Positions 15,001 through 26,977 of a DNA stretch of 64,000 nt are shown here, one piece after another (the stretch's first letter is position 1; each line of letters begins with the position of its first letter). Source of the DNA: Periplaneta americana. Taxonomy: Eukaryota; Arthropoda; Insecta; Blattodea; Blattidae. The stretch lies in assembly GCF_040183065.1 (NCBI RefSeq), contig NW_027185502.1, positions 819,501 through 883,500 on the forward strand. Reading direction: 5' to 3'. Both the position numbers and the translations under genes were made by a program. The notes beneath the pieces are model-generated. The model worked only from the letters and a program-made list of their open reading frames with translations, did not search any database and was not told the DNA's origin.

Positions 15001-18000
15001 ATAAAATAAAATATAAATTACATAAAATAAATAATAAATATAGTTAAATAAATAACTAAATCAATAAATGAAAATTAAATAAATTAAAATAAATGAAGTG
15101 AAAATAAAAAATAAATGCAATAAAATTGTTTAAATAAATTAAATTAAATTAATTAATCAATTAAAATAAAATAAGTTGAAATGAATAAATAAATAACTTA
15201 TATTAAATCAAATAAATTAGAATAAAATAAATTAAATTTAATTAAGTAAATAGGTAAATTAATGAATTACTTATTTAAGGAAATTAAATGAAATAAAATT
15301 AAATTAATAAATAAAATAATGAAATTAAATTAACTACAATAACATACATAAATAAGTCAATAAATAGAAATTAATAAATACATTAATTATAATAAATTGT
15401 ATAAATAAATATTTATTTAAAGAAATTGAATGAAATAAATTAAATAAATAAATCAGATAAATAAATAATTAAGTTAAATTAAATTAATTAAAATAAATTA
15501 ATTCATTAATTAAAACAAATGAATTAAAATAAATAAATTAAAAGAAATATATTAAAATAAATGAATTAATTAAATGAATAAATAAAAATAAAATAAACTA
15601 AAAAATTAAAATAAAATAAGTCATGATAAATAAATAAAATATATAAATAAAACAGCTAAAAAAATAATAAAATAAATTAATAACACAAAATAAATAAATT
15701 AATTAAAATAAAATAAATGAATATAAATTAATTAAAATAAATAAATGAATAAATTAAATTAAATAAGAAAATAAAAATCAATTAAGTAACTAAATTATAA
15801 CAAAACAAAATTAAAATAAAAAAACCAATAATTAAAAAAAGTAAAATAACAGAAATTATAATAGATAAAATAAAATATAATTATTTTAATCAATTAATAA
15901 ATAATTAAATTGAAATAAATAAGTTAAAATAAATTAATTACTTAAATATAAAATTAACTACATACTTAAAATAAAATAATGTAAAATAAAATAAATTAGA
16001 ATAAATCAAATAAATTAAATTAAAAAATTAAATGAAACAAATAAATTGAATTGAAATAAATAACATAAAATAAACTAAATTATATACATCAAAAAATTAA
16101 AATAAATAACTTTAGGAATATATCAGATAATTAAAATAGATTAATTAAATTAAGTAAATAAATAAGTGAAATAAAATAAAATAAAACGAAATAAATTAAA
16201 GTAAATACAGTAAATAAATAAATTAAATAAATTAAATTAAATATATTAAGTAAAATGAATAAAATAAATGAAGTACATAAATAAATGAAATATATTAAAT
16301 AAATTAAAATAAATTCCATTTAAATTAAGTAAAAAATAAATTCAAAAAGATACATTAGAAAAAATAAAATAAATTATATTAAAAAATTGAATAAAATAAT
16401 TAAATTAAATTGAAATAAATAAATAACATAACAAAAAATAAGTTAAATATAATAAATAAATAAATAAAATAAGAATAAAATAAATTATATAAATAAATTA
16501 ATTAAAATAAATAACTATAAGAATATATAAAATAAATGATATAAAATAAATGAAACCAAGTAATTAAATTAAATAACCAAATTAGATAAAATATATTAAA
16601 TAAAATACATTTATTCAGTTAAATAAATAAATAAAATTAATTAATTAAATAAATCATATTAAATAAAAAATAAATCAATTAAATAAAATAAAGTAAAATA
16701 AAGTAGACTAAATTAATAAACAAAAAATAAGAAAAATAAATAAATACAATAAATTTAATAAAATTATTTAAATGAATAATAAGAATAACTAAGTAAATAG
16801 ATTAAATAAATTAAATAAAAATAAATTAAATTATATAAATAAATAAATAAATTAAAATTATATAATTTGAAGTAAAAGAAAAATCAAATAAATAAAATAA
16901 ATTAATTGATTAATTAAACGATTAAATAAATCAATAAAATAAATAAAGACATTAAAATAAAATAAATAAATAAAATAATTAAATAAATTCAATTAAAATG
17001 AATAAATTAAATAAATAAAGAAATAAATAACTAAATCAGCAAAATAAATTAGTAAAATAGATTAATAAAATAAAATAAATGAATTAAATTAATGAATAAA
17101 TTAAATGAAATAATTAAAAATAAAATAAGTCAAATAAATAAATTATAATAAAAGAAAATAAAATAAATCAATAAATCGAATAAAATGAATTAAAAAAGAT
17201 AAATAAAAAATAAATAAAATAGAATAAATAAAATAAAATTAATTAAATAAATTTCTAAATAATTTAACTAAAATAAATAAATTGAAATGAATAAATAAAT
17301 TAAATTAATTGAAATAAAATACATAAGACAATAAATAAACATAAATAAATACATTAATTATATTCAATTATAATAAGTAAATAAATATATTTATTGAAAA
17401 AATAAATAAATTAAAATAAATTAATTGAATAAAAAATGAATTAAATGAAATCTATGAATATAAATAAATTACATAAAATAAATATATTAAATGAAATAAA
17501 TAACTAAATCGATAAATTAAAATAATATAAATTATGTAAAAATAAAAAATAAATGCAATATAATTGTTTAAATGAATTAAATTAAATTAATTAATTAATC
17601 AATTAAAATAAAATAAGCTAATATAAATAAATAACTTAAATGAAATGAAATGAATTGGAGTAAAATAAATTAAAATTAATTGAATAAATATGTAAATTAA
17701 TTAATTATTTATTGAAGGAAATTAAATGAAATAAAATTAATCAAAATAAAATACTCAAATAAGTAAATAAATAAAAATGAATAGATACATTAATTATAAT
17801 AAATTATGAGGTATAAAATAAATTATATAAATAAATAAAAGTAAAATAAATTAATTGAAAAAATAAATAAAATAAAATAAATGAATTAATTAATCAACTA
17901 TTTATTTAAAGAAATTGAATAAAATAAATTAAATAAGATAAATAAATAAATTGAAATAAATAAATAAAGTGAACTAAAGTTAATAAATTAATTCATTAAT

Positions 18001-19660
18001 TAAAAGAAATAAATTAAAAAAATTAATTAATTAATTAAAAGAAATGTATAAATAAAAATAAAATACATTTAATAAACGAATTAATTAACTATAGTAAAAT
18101 AAGTCAAGATAAATAACATAATTAAATTATTTATTTATTTAAAGAAATACAATAAAATATATAAATAATTAAATAAAATAAATAACTGAAATAAAATAAA
18201 TAAAATTAAAATAAATAATTTAAATAAATAAACAAAATAAAATAAATAAGTAAATAAAAATTACAATAAAATAATTTAAAGTAAGATAATTAAAAAATTA
18301 ATAAATTCATTAATAAAATAAAATAAATTGAATAAATAAACCATCTAAATCAATTAAGTCCATTTTAATAAATATATTAATTAAAATTAAATATATTAAA
18401 TTAAAGTAAGAAAATTAAATTAACTATATTGAAATAAAGTAAATCAATAAATATAAATAAATAAATTTTTTTAACTGAAATAAATTAATTAATTCATTTT
18501 ATAATCAAATTAATAAATAATAAAATAGATTAAATAAATTAAAATAACACAAATTAAAGTAACTAAATAAAGAAATAAAATAAATAAAAAAATATAAATG
18601 AAATTAAAATAAATTAAAATCAATAAAATAAAATAAATTAAATAATTAATTACTTAAAGATATTGAATAAAATATATGGAATCATATAAATAAATAAATT
18701 TAATAAAAATGAATAAATAAAATAAAACAAAAAACAAATAAATTAAATCAATTATATAAAATAAATTAAATCAAATAAATAATATAAATAAATAACACAT
18801 GAAATAAATTAAAATAAAAAAATTAAATACAATACATTAAAATAAAATAAATAAATTAAAATTAGTCACTTAAAATAAGTAAATAAATAAAATAGACTAA
18901 ATAAACAAATTAAATATATAAATGAAAATAAATTAAAGTGAAACAAAATGAAATAAATATAATAAATTAAATAAATTAATTAATAAATAATTAAATTAAA
19001 ATAAATAATCTAAAATAAATAAAGAAATAAAATAAATTAAATTAAAAATTGAATATAAATATTTGAATTACAATAAATAAATTAAATTAAATAAGTTAAT
19101 TAAAATAAAATAAAAAATTAATAAAATAAAATAAATTATATAAATAAAAAAATAAAATAAATTAATATTAAATAAATTAACGTAAATAAAATAAATGAAA
19201 TAAATTAAAGTAAATAATACAAATAAATTAATTAATAAAATATGTAAATAAAATAAAATACATAAATGAAATAATATAAAGAAATTAATAAAATATTTAA
19301 ATTATATAAAATAAATATAAAAATAAAATAAATAAATAAAAATTAAAATAAAATAATTTAAAATAAATTAAATTAATAAATTAATTAAGTAATTAAAATG
19401 ATTTGAATAAATAAAATAATTAAATACACTAAATTAAATTAAATCAATTTAATAATTCATATTAATTATATTAAAATAAATTAATTAAGTTACAATGAAT
19501 AAATTAATTAATTAAATAAATTAAAATAAAATAAATAAAACTAAATTAATTAATTAAAATAGATAAATAAATTAATTACTTAAATTAATAAATAAAAATA
19601 AAATAAACATAATAAATAAATTAAAATAGATAAATAAATAAATCAATAAACTAATTTCAT
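1..19660. repeat. Degenerate AATAAAT satellite array, A-strand
   Basis: Nearly every base of the plus strand is A or T, built from irregular mixtures of AAAT, AAATAAAT and AATTAATT units with isolated G and C. No stretch looks coding. Open frames here translate only to runs of F, I, Y, L and N, as expected from the repeat. Blocks recur at a higher scale: the marker aatcagcaaaataaatt is seen at about 334, 9236, 13170 and 17034, with degenerate versions near 3833 and 5951. This indicates copying of kilobase segments, not only slippage. The AATAAA hexamer is very frequent on this strand. Confidence 0.95.
6940..14795. repeat. Tandem duplication of a ~3.9-kb segment inside the AATAAAT array
   Basis: Two adjacent copies, about 6,940-10,857 and 10,858-14,795, can be laid side by side. 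The text from about 7,021 recurs from about 10,941 without a difference over roughly 100 bases, and the text near 9,001 recurs near 12,921 with only a few changes. Offset grows from about 3,918 to 3,938 through small indels. Copies elsewhere in the array (for example near 1, 3,465, 5,625 and 16,800) are recognisable but much more diverged, so this duplication is recent. Edges are estimated by eye to within a few tens of bases. Confidence 0.85.
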
Positions 19661-19666
19661 AATAAT

Positions 19667-20070
19667 GGTCCATGGGCGTGAATTTGAACTGCCACTGGGG
19701 GAGACCCTGGTGTACCAGCATCATGCGGAAGTACTGCGTGAAGTCTGCAGCCAGGTAGTGCCACTCGAAACTTCTGTCCAGCAGCCAGATCTTGGGGTCC
19801 TCTCGTTTTAGATCGGATTCGCACTCGCTCTTGTGAAGGTACACCAGACACACCTTTCCGATGCCTTGGCAAGCGTCCAGTTCGAAGATCTTGCACTTGA
19901 CGCCGAAGTTGGGGCGCTGCCTGGGGTCGTCCTGCTCGCTGCAGATCTCGATGTCCAGCAGCGTGGGGCATTCCGCATCGCCCATGCTCTTGGCGCCGGC
20001 CAGCCGTTGTAACTCAGACATAGAGTTGATCTTCATGTTGCCGATGGGGAGCACCTCGCCTTGTGGATAT
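19667..20070 (-). pseudogene. TPGS2: TPGS2 coding fragment (tubulin polyglutamylase complex subunit 2)
   Basis: About 130 codons on the minus strand read without a stop and match the middle of TPGS2, a non-catalytic subunit of the complex that adds glutamate chains to tubulin in axonemes and neuronal microtubules. Recognisable blocks are LPIGNMKINS, FELDACQGIGKVCLVY, IWLLDRSFEWHYL and LPQWQFKFTPM, all close to the vertebrate protein as I remember it. Homology stops at FTPM (19,671), where the frame runs into the array, and no GT donor follows. Upstream, the frame is lost just before EYPQGEVLPIG (about 20,075), apparently by a small deletion, and I see no convincing 3' splice site. The fragment lacks both termini. 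It could be an exon of a live gene with satellite introns, but the missing splice signals favour a truncated copy. Family assignment is firmer than functional status. Confidence 0.75.
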
Positions 20071-20330
20071 TCTCGACCATGGCTTCATTAAAGATCGGAC
20101 ATCCTCTCTCCTTTCTTCGTGGAAGTTTTGTTCTTGCGAACTTTCTACCCGTGCTCAAGCAGGTACGCTACACATTAAATGAGAAAGATCTCTTCTACCG
20201 AAATAGAGTTAGGAAATGATCCCAGGATGGAGGCAGCATTCCCTCGCTGAACCGCTATTCCAATGCGTTGACGAAGGAAATTGATACATCTAGGATCGCC
20301 GGTACGGGACAGTAGGCGTGTACCAATAAA
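20071..20330 (-). other. Unique-sequence island beside the TPGS2 fragment
   Basis: Balanced base composition sets this off from the array on both sides. On the minus strand about 43 codons upstream of the stop at 20,175-20,177 read open, with a segment RQRIGIAVQRGNAASILGSF. This resembles short conserved ends I associate with repeat-borne insect ORFs, but I cannot name it. The TPGS2 fragment and this island share a strand and are joined without any array sequence between them, so they probably entered together. Confidence 0.4.
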
Positions 20331-21385
20331 TCAATTAATTAATTTAAAGAAATGAATAAAATAAATTAAAAAAATAATAACATGTACAAATAAATTCAAT
20401 TGAAATAAATAAAATTAAGAAAATAAATAAAATAAATAACATAAATTAAAATAGAATAAATTAGAATAAATAAAATAAATCAAAATAATGTAAAATATAG
20501 TCAATAAAATAAAGTAAAAAAATTAAATAAAATAAATGAATAATAAAATAATTTAAAATAAATTAAAATTAATAAATAAAAATATAACATAAAAATAAAT
20601 TAAAGTAAATAAAATGAATAGATAAATTAATTAAATAAATTAAATTCAATATATTAAGTAATATAAATTAAATAAATAAAATAGTTTATTAAATAATATA
20701 AAAAATTAGTAAATTAATCAATCAAATAAGATAAATAAATTAAAAATACATTGAATTAAAGAAGTTAAATAAAAAAATTACATTAAATTAATAAATAGAA
20801 TAAACAAATTAATCAAATTAAATGAAATAAAAAATAAACAAATAAAATAAATGAAATAAGTTGAATAAAATCAATGAAATAAATACACTAAAAATAAAAA
20901 AATTACTAAATGCAATAAATTGAATAAAATTAATTAAATACATAAAATAACTGAATAAATAAAATTAAAATTAATTAATTAAACAAAGTAAGTTAAAATA
21001 AATAAATAAAATTAATTAAAACAAAATAAATTAATATAAATAAAATTAATTAAGGGATATAAATAAAGTGAAATAAAATAAATATGGATTAATGAAATAG
21101 ATGAAAATAAGTAAATATATTGAATTAAAACAAACAAATAAATTAAATGAATTAATTAAAATAAATAAAATAAAATAAATTAAAATAAATAAAATAGAAT
21201 AAATAAATAAAATATTTAATAAAAAAATAAAATAAATAAATAAAATTAAAATAAATGAATTAATTAAAATAGAGTAATAGAGAATAAATACATACAAATA
21301 AAAACAATATAAAGTTAATTAATAAAATAAACTAATTAATTAAAATAATTAAATATAAATAAATAAATAAATATATAAATTTACC
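20331..21385. repeat. AATAAAT array, A-strand, continued
   Basis: Same composition and strand as the array before the island, so the island interrupts one array. No gene is visible. Confidence 0.93.
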
Positions 21386-22135
21386 GAAAATGACCCTAAG
21401 TTACTCCAAATTACACTAAGTTACCCAAAATTACCCCAGGTTATGCCAAAATTAACCCAAGTTATCCCAAATTACCCTAAGTTACCCCAAATTACACCAA
21501 ATTACCTCCAATTCCCCGAAGTTACCCCAAATTACCCCAAATTACCGCAAGTTACCCCATATTACCCCCAAGTTATCCCAAACTACTACAAGTTACCCCA
21601 AATTACCCCACGTAACTCCAAATTACACCAAATTACCCCATGTTATCACAAATTAAACCATGTTAACCAAAATTACACCAAATTATCCCAAGTTACCATA
21701 AGTTACCCCACATTACCCCAAAGTTACCCCAAATTACCCCAAAGTTACCCCAAATTATCACACGTTACCCCAAATTACTCTAATTTACCCCAAATAACCC
21801 CACGTTACCCAAATTTACCCAGAATTATCCCAAGATGCCCCAAGTTAGCCCAAATTACCCAGAATTAACCCATATTACCCAGAAATTATAAATAATTACA
21901 AGTTGCTCCAAATTACCCCAAGTTACACAAAGTTACCCCAAATTACACCAAGATGCTCCAAGTTATCCCAAATTACCCCATTTCACAACAAATTATCCAA
22001 AGTTACACCAAGTTACCCCAAGATACTCTAAGTCCCCGAAATTACCCCAATGTTATCCCAAATTACACCATGTTACTCCAAATTACCTCAACTTACACCA
22101 AATTACCACAAATTACCCCAAGATACCTCAAGAAA
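21386..22135. repeat. TTACCCCAAA minisatellite, C-strand
   Basis: Monomers of about 10-11 bases, TTACCCCAAA and TTACCCCAAG alternating with variants, run for about 750 bases. A 10-base period returns to the same reading frame every 30 bases without a stop, which gives long open frames of the type KLPQITPNYP. These are a by-product of the repeat. The complementary strand is G-run rich. The same minisatellite in the opposite orientation occupies 23,160-26,860. Confidence 0.93.
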
Positions 22136-23150
22136 ACAAATATAATAAAAATTGAAAAAAAAAACTCTCGAAAAGAAATGTTTAAAAAAAGATGAAAAAA
22201 ATAAAAAGGAACAAAAAATGTCTATCAGAAAAAGAAAAAAATTAACAATAGGAGAAAAAATAAATAAAAAAATGAAAAATTATAGAAAAAATATTTTCAA
22301 CATTTAAAATCAAAAATAAGTTTTTTTTTATTTGATTTCAATTTTTATTTTTGTTATTCTTTTCATTTTTCAAAACTTCTTTTAATTTTGTTTAATTTAT
22401 AGATTTTTTTCGTTTCATTTTGTGAAACTTTTTTTTTTCATTTTTTGGTTTGTTTTCATTTTTTTTTTCAATTTTTGTATAACTTTTCAAAGTATTTTTT
22501 TTATATTTTTTTCTTATTTTCAATTTTTTTTTTCTTATTTTTGGCAGACTTTTTTTAAATTCTGTTTCTTCTTATTTTTTTTCAGGATTTCTTTTAATTT
22601 TTTTTTCGGTTCCTATTTTCAACTTTTTTTTTAAACATTGTTTTTAAAATATTTTTCAATTTTTTTTTTCCTTATTTTTGTTTTCTTCTATGCTCTTTTT
22701 TTAATTTTTCAATTTTTTTATACTTTCATTTCTCTCTTTTATTGTTTTTACTTCGTTTAATTTTCTTGTCAGAAATTTGTTTCTGAAGTATTACATTTTT
22801 TAAATTTTTTTTAACTTTTTTTTTAAGAATTATTTTTTAAAAATCTCTTTGTTGATTTTTTCCTTTTTTTCATTTTTTTATTTTTTTTTCAAAATTTTTA
22901 TTGAAAACAATTCTTTATTTTTATTTTTCCATTTTTTTTTTAATTCTTTTAACCGATCAATTTTTGCAATTTTTTTCAATTTTTCTTATTTTGACATACT
23001 TTTTTTAAACTTTTCAATAATTTGTTTATTAAATTAATTTTTTGTTCAAAAGCAAAGTTTTTTTTTTGTCTTTTATTTTCAAAAGTTAATACTTGAAAAA
23101 ATTAAGGGTAGGCCTATTTATAGTTTTTATGGTGATTTGAGTTACGTGAT
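22136..23150. repeat. A-rich to T-rich switch segment
   Basis: The first 180 bases are A-rich with scattered G (units like AAAAAATGAAAA). From about 22,316 the strand becomes T-rich (TTTTTTCA-like units) up to about 23,100. The short stretch 23,100-23,160 is more mixed. The turn-over point lies between the C-strand and G-strand minisatellites and is the centre of the mirror-like layout. There are no coding features. Confidence 0.85.
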
Positions 23151-23159
23151 TTGAGCTGG

Positions 23160-26100
23160 GGTTGTAACGTGAACTAACTTCGGAGAACGTTTATTGTGGG
23201 GTAGTTTGGGGTGGGGTAACGTCGAGTAAATTTGAGGTAACTTGGTGTAAATTGGGGTAACTTGGGTGTAATTCGGGTAACGTAATGTAATTTGAGGTAA
23301 CTTAGGGTAACTTTTTGTAATTTGGGGTAATTTGTGTTAATTTGGGGTAACTTGGTGTAATTTGTGGTAACTTGGGGTAATTTGGCGTAACTTGGGGTAA
23401 TTTGGGATAGCATGGGGTAATTTGGGGTTATTTCAGGTATCTTGGGGTAATTTGGGGTATCTTGGGACAATTTGTGGTAACTTGCGATAATTTGGAGTAA
23501 GTTGGTGAAATTTGGGGTAACCTGGGGTAACTTGTATCTTGGAGTAATGTAGGGTAACTTGGAATGATTTTGGTTTACAGGGTAATTTGTGGTAATTTGG
23601 GGTAACTTTGGGTAATTTCGGTTAATCTGGGGAAACTTAGGGTAACTGGGGTCATTTGTAGTAAAATGGGGTAACTTGGGGGTAATTTGGGGTAACATGG
23701 GGTAACTTGGGGTATCTTTGTATTTTGTTGTGACTTAGGGTAATTTGGGGTAATTTGGAGTATTTTGGGGTAATTTGGGGTAACTTTGGGTAATATGTTG
23801 TGACTTGGGGTAATATGGGGTATCTTAAGGTATCTTGGGGTAATGTGGGGTAACTTTGCGTAATTTGGGGTAACTTGGTGTAATTTTTTATAATTTGGGG
23901 AAATTTGGGTAACTTTGTATAATTTGTGGTAAATTTTTGTGTAATTTGTGGTAACTTGGGGAAATTTGGGCGTAAATTTTAATTTGGGGTAACTTGGTGA
24001 AATTTGGAGTAACATGGGGTAATTTACGGTAACTTTGGGTAATTTGTTGTGACTTGGGGTAATTTGGGGTCGCATGGGTCATCTTGGGGTAATTTGGAGT
24101 AAATTTGGGTAACGTTGGATAATTTGGGGTAACTTGGATTATTTTGGGGTAATTTGGGGTAACTTTGGGTAATATGTTGTGACTTGGGGTAATTTGGGGT
24201 AACTTTGGGTAATATGTTGTGACTTGGGGTAATTTGGGGTAACTTTGAGTATATTGAGGTAACTTTGGGTAATTTGGGGTAACTTTGGGTAATTTGGTGT
24301 AATTTTTTATAATTTGGGGAAATTTGGGTAACTTTATGTAATTTGTGGTAACTTTGGGAAATTTGGGCGTAATTTGTAATTTGGGGTAACTTGGTGAAAT
24401 TTGGCGTAACATGGGGTAATTTAGGGTAGCTTTGGGTAAGTTATTGTGACTTGGAGTAACATGGGGCATCTTGGGGTAATTTGGGTAACGTGGGGTAATA
24501 TGGGATAACTTGGAGTAATTTGGGTTAACTTGAGATAATTTGGGGTAACTTGGGGTAATTTAGGGTAACTTGGGGTAATTTGGAGTAATTTTGGGTTACT
24601 TGGTGTAATTTGTGATAACTTGGTGTAATTTGGGTTAATTTGGGCGTAACTTGTGGGTAATTTGCAGTTACTTGGTATAATTTTGGGTAATTTGGGTTAA
24701 CTTGGTGTGATTTGGGGTAACATGCTGTAATTTGGGGTAACTTGGGGTAATTTGGTGTAGCTTGTGGTAATTTGTAGTAATTTGGTATAACTGGGGTAAC
24801 AGTGTAATTTGTGGTAACGTGGGGTAATTTGGTGTAACTTGGGGGTAATTTGGAGTAACATAGGGTAATTTGAGGTAACTTGGGGTAATTTGGGGTATCT
24901 TGGGATAATTTGGGGTAACGTGGGATAATTTTGAGTAAGTTGGTGAAATTTGGGGTAACCTGGGGTAACTCGTATCTTGGAGTAATGTAGGGTAACTTGG
25001 AGTGATTTTGGTTTACAGGGTAATTTGTGGTAATTTGGGGAACTTAGCGTCATTTGGGGTAACTTGGGGTAATTTCGGTTAATCTGGGGAAAGTTAGGGT
25101 AACTGGGGTCATTTGTGGTAAAATGGGGTAACTTGTGGGTAATTTGGAGAAACATGGGGTAACATGAGGTAACTTGGGGTAACATGGGTTAATTTGGGGT
25201 ATCTTTGTGTATTTTGTTGTGACTTGGGGTAATTTGGGGTAAATTGGAGTATTTTGGGGTAATTTTTGGGTAACTTTGGGTTATATGTTGTGACTTGGGT
25301 AATATGGGGTAACTTAGGGCATCTTGGGGTTGTGGGGTAACTTTGGGTAACTTGGGATAATGTGGGGCAACTTGGTGTAATTTTTATAATTTGGGGAAAT
25401 TTGGATAACTTTGTATAATTTGTGGTAAATTTTTGTGTAATTTGTGGTAACTTGGGGAAATTTGGGCGTAAATTTTAATTTGGGGTAACTTGGTGAAATT
25501 TGGAGTAACATGGGGTAATTTACGGTAACTTTGGGTAAGTTGTTGTGACTTGGGATAATTTGGGGTCGCATGGGTCATCTTGGGGTAATTTGGAGTAAAT
25601 TTGGGTAACGTTGGATAATTTGGGGTAGCTTTGAGTATTTTTGGGGTAATTTGGGGTAACTTTGGGTAATATGTTGTGACTTGGGGTAATTTGGGGTAAC
25701 TTGGAGTATCTTGGGGTAACTTTGGGTAACTTAGTGCAATTTGGGGTAGCTTTGGGTAATTTGGGGTAACTTGGTGTAATTTTTTATAATTTGGGGAAAT
25801 TTGGGTAACTTTGGGAAATTTGAGCGTAACTTGTAATTTGGGGTAACTTGGTGAAATTTGGAGTAATATGGGGTAATTTAGGGTAGCTTTGGGTAAGTTG
25901 TTGTGACTTGGGGTAACATGGGGCATCTTGGGGTAATTTGGGTAACGTGGGGTAATATGGGGTAACTTGGAGTAATTTGGGTTAACTTGAGATAATTTGG
26001 GGTAACTTAGGGTAACTTGGGGTAATTTTGGGTTACTTGGTGTAATTTGTAATAACTTGGGGTAATTTGTGTTAATTTGGTCTTAACGTGAGGGTAATTT

Positions 26101-26864
26101 GCAGTTACTTGGTATAATTTTGGGTAATTTGTGTTAACTTGGTGTAATTTGGGGTAACAAGCTGTAATTTGGGGTAACGTGGGGTAATTTGGTGTAACTT
26201 GTGGTAATTTGTAGTAATTTGAGATAACTGGGGTAACAGTGTAATTTGCGGTAACGTGGGGTAATTTGGTGTAACTTGGGGGTAATTTGGAGTAACATGG
26301 GGTAATTTGAGGTAACTTGGGGTAAATTGGGTTAATTTAGAGTAAGTTGATGTAATATGGGGTAACCTGGGGTAACTTGGAGTAATGTAGGATAATTTGG
26401 AGTAATGTATTGTAACTTGGAGTAATTTGGGGTAACTGGGGGTAATTTGTGGTAATTTGGGGAACTTTGTGTAATTTGGGTTACTTGGGGTAATTTCGGT
26501 TAATCTGGGGACACTTAGGGTAACTGGGGTCATTTGTGGTAAAATGGGGTAATGTGGAGTATTTTGGGGTAACTTGGGGGTAACTTGGAGTACCTTGGGG
26601 TAATTTGACGTAATTTATAAGAACCATATTTAATTTGGGGTAATTCAGGGGAATTTATGGTAAGTTAAGCTAATTTTTTTAAATTTATTGTAACTTACAG
26701 TTACTTTGTGTAATTTAGGGGAACTTAGGTTAACATAAGATAATTTTGAGGTACATTGGGAAATTGGGTAATTCAGGATAATTTAGGGTAACTTGGGGTA
26801 CTTTAGCGGAACTTAGGGTGAGTTGGTGATAATTGGGGCAAAATGTGGTAGGTTATTTAAATTT
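23160..26864. repeat. GGGGTAA minisatellite, G-strand, with ~1.45-kb internal duplications
   Basis: The basic unit is GGGGTAATTTGGGGTAACTT, two 10-base monomers. A longer register is superimposed: the phrase aactggggtcatttgt occurs near 23,653, 25,102 and 26,522; gtttacagggtaattt near 23,573 and 25,011; gtcgcatgggtcatct near 24,068 and 25,564. Spacings are 1.42-1.50 kb, so roughly two and a half copies of a larger segment are present. G-runs of four separated by six bases meet the usual sequence rule for G-quadruplexes along almost the whole length. The end from 26,600 is degenerate. Open frames on the minus strand are repeat by-products. Confidence 0.93.
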
Positions 26865-26947
26865 AATTAATTCGCTTATATAGTTATTTACTTATTTTGA
26901 TCAATTACATTATTTATTTACTTGATTGATTTAATTCCTTCCAGTAA
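26865..26947. repeat. Start of the TTTATTTA array, T-strand
   Basis: The sequence passes from degenerate GGGGTAA units into TTATTTACTTGATT-type units. This is the same T-strand array seen at 28,775-29,311 and 34,336-38,945, cut apart by later insertions. Confidence 0.7.
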
Positions 26948-26977
26948 ACCACTACAGGTTGCCATCGACAAAGAGTA
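26948..26977. repeat. 30-base non-AT motif, copy 1
   Basis: A 30-base sequence ending in gccatcgacaaagagta is identical at 38,335-38,364. Both copies follow similar array text (gatttaatt then a short TC-rich stretch). Here the motif is followed at once by the 3' end of an R2-like LINE remnant. In the other copy it continues into a short GACA repeat and then the array. Confidence 0.75.

Noticed and set aside
12269..21297. Minus-strand open frames rich in F, I, Y, L and N in the AATAAAT array (for example 12,269, 14,776, 16,131, 21,046)
   Set aside because: They are direct translations of ATTT repeats with no domain, no start context and no codon signal. The T-strand array on the other side gives the same on the plus strand.
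22422..23037. Phe-rich plus-strand frames in the T-rich segment
   Set aside because: Poly-T translation only.
21443..26533. Long frames encoding KLPQITPNYP-type decapeptide repeats on both sides of 22.3 kb
   Set aside because: A 10-base repeat without stop in any frame must produce a 10-residue periodic frame. All frames give the same peptide, so a secreted repeat protein is not supported.
23160..26864. CRISPR array or telomere
   Set aside because: Repeats are 10-base direct tandems without spacers, and the organism is eukaryotic. The unit is not the insect telomere TTAGG and lies between other arrays.
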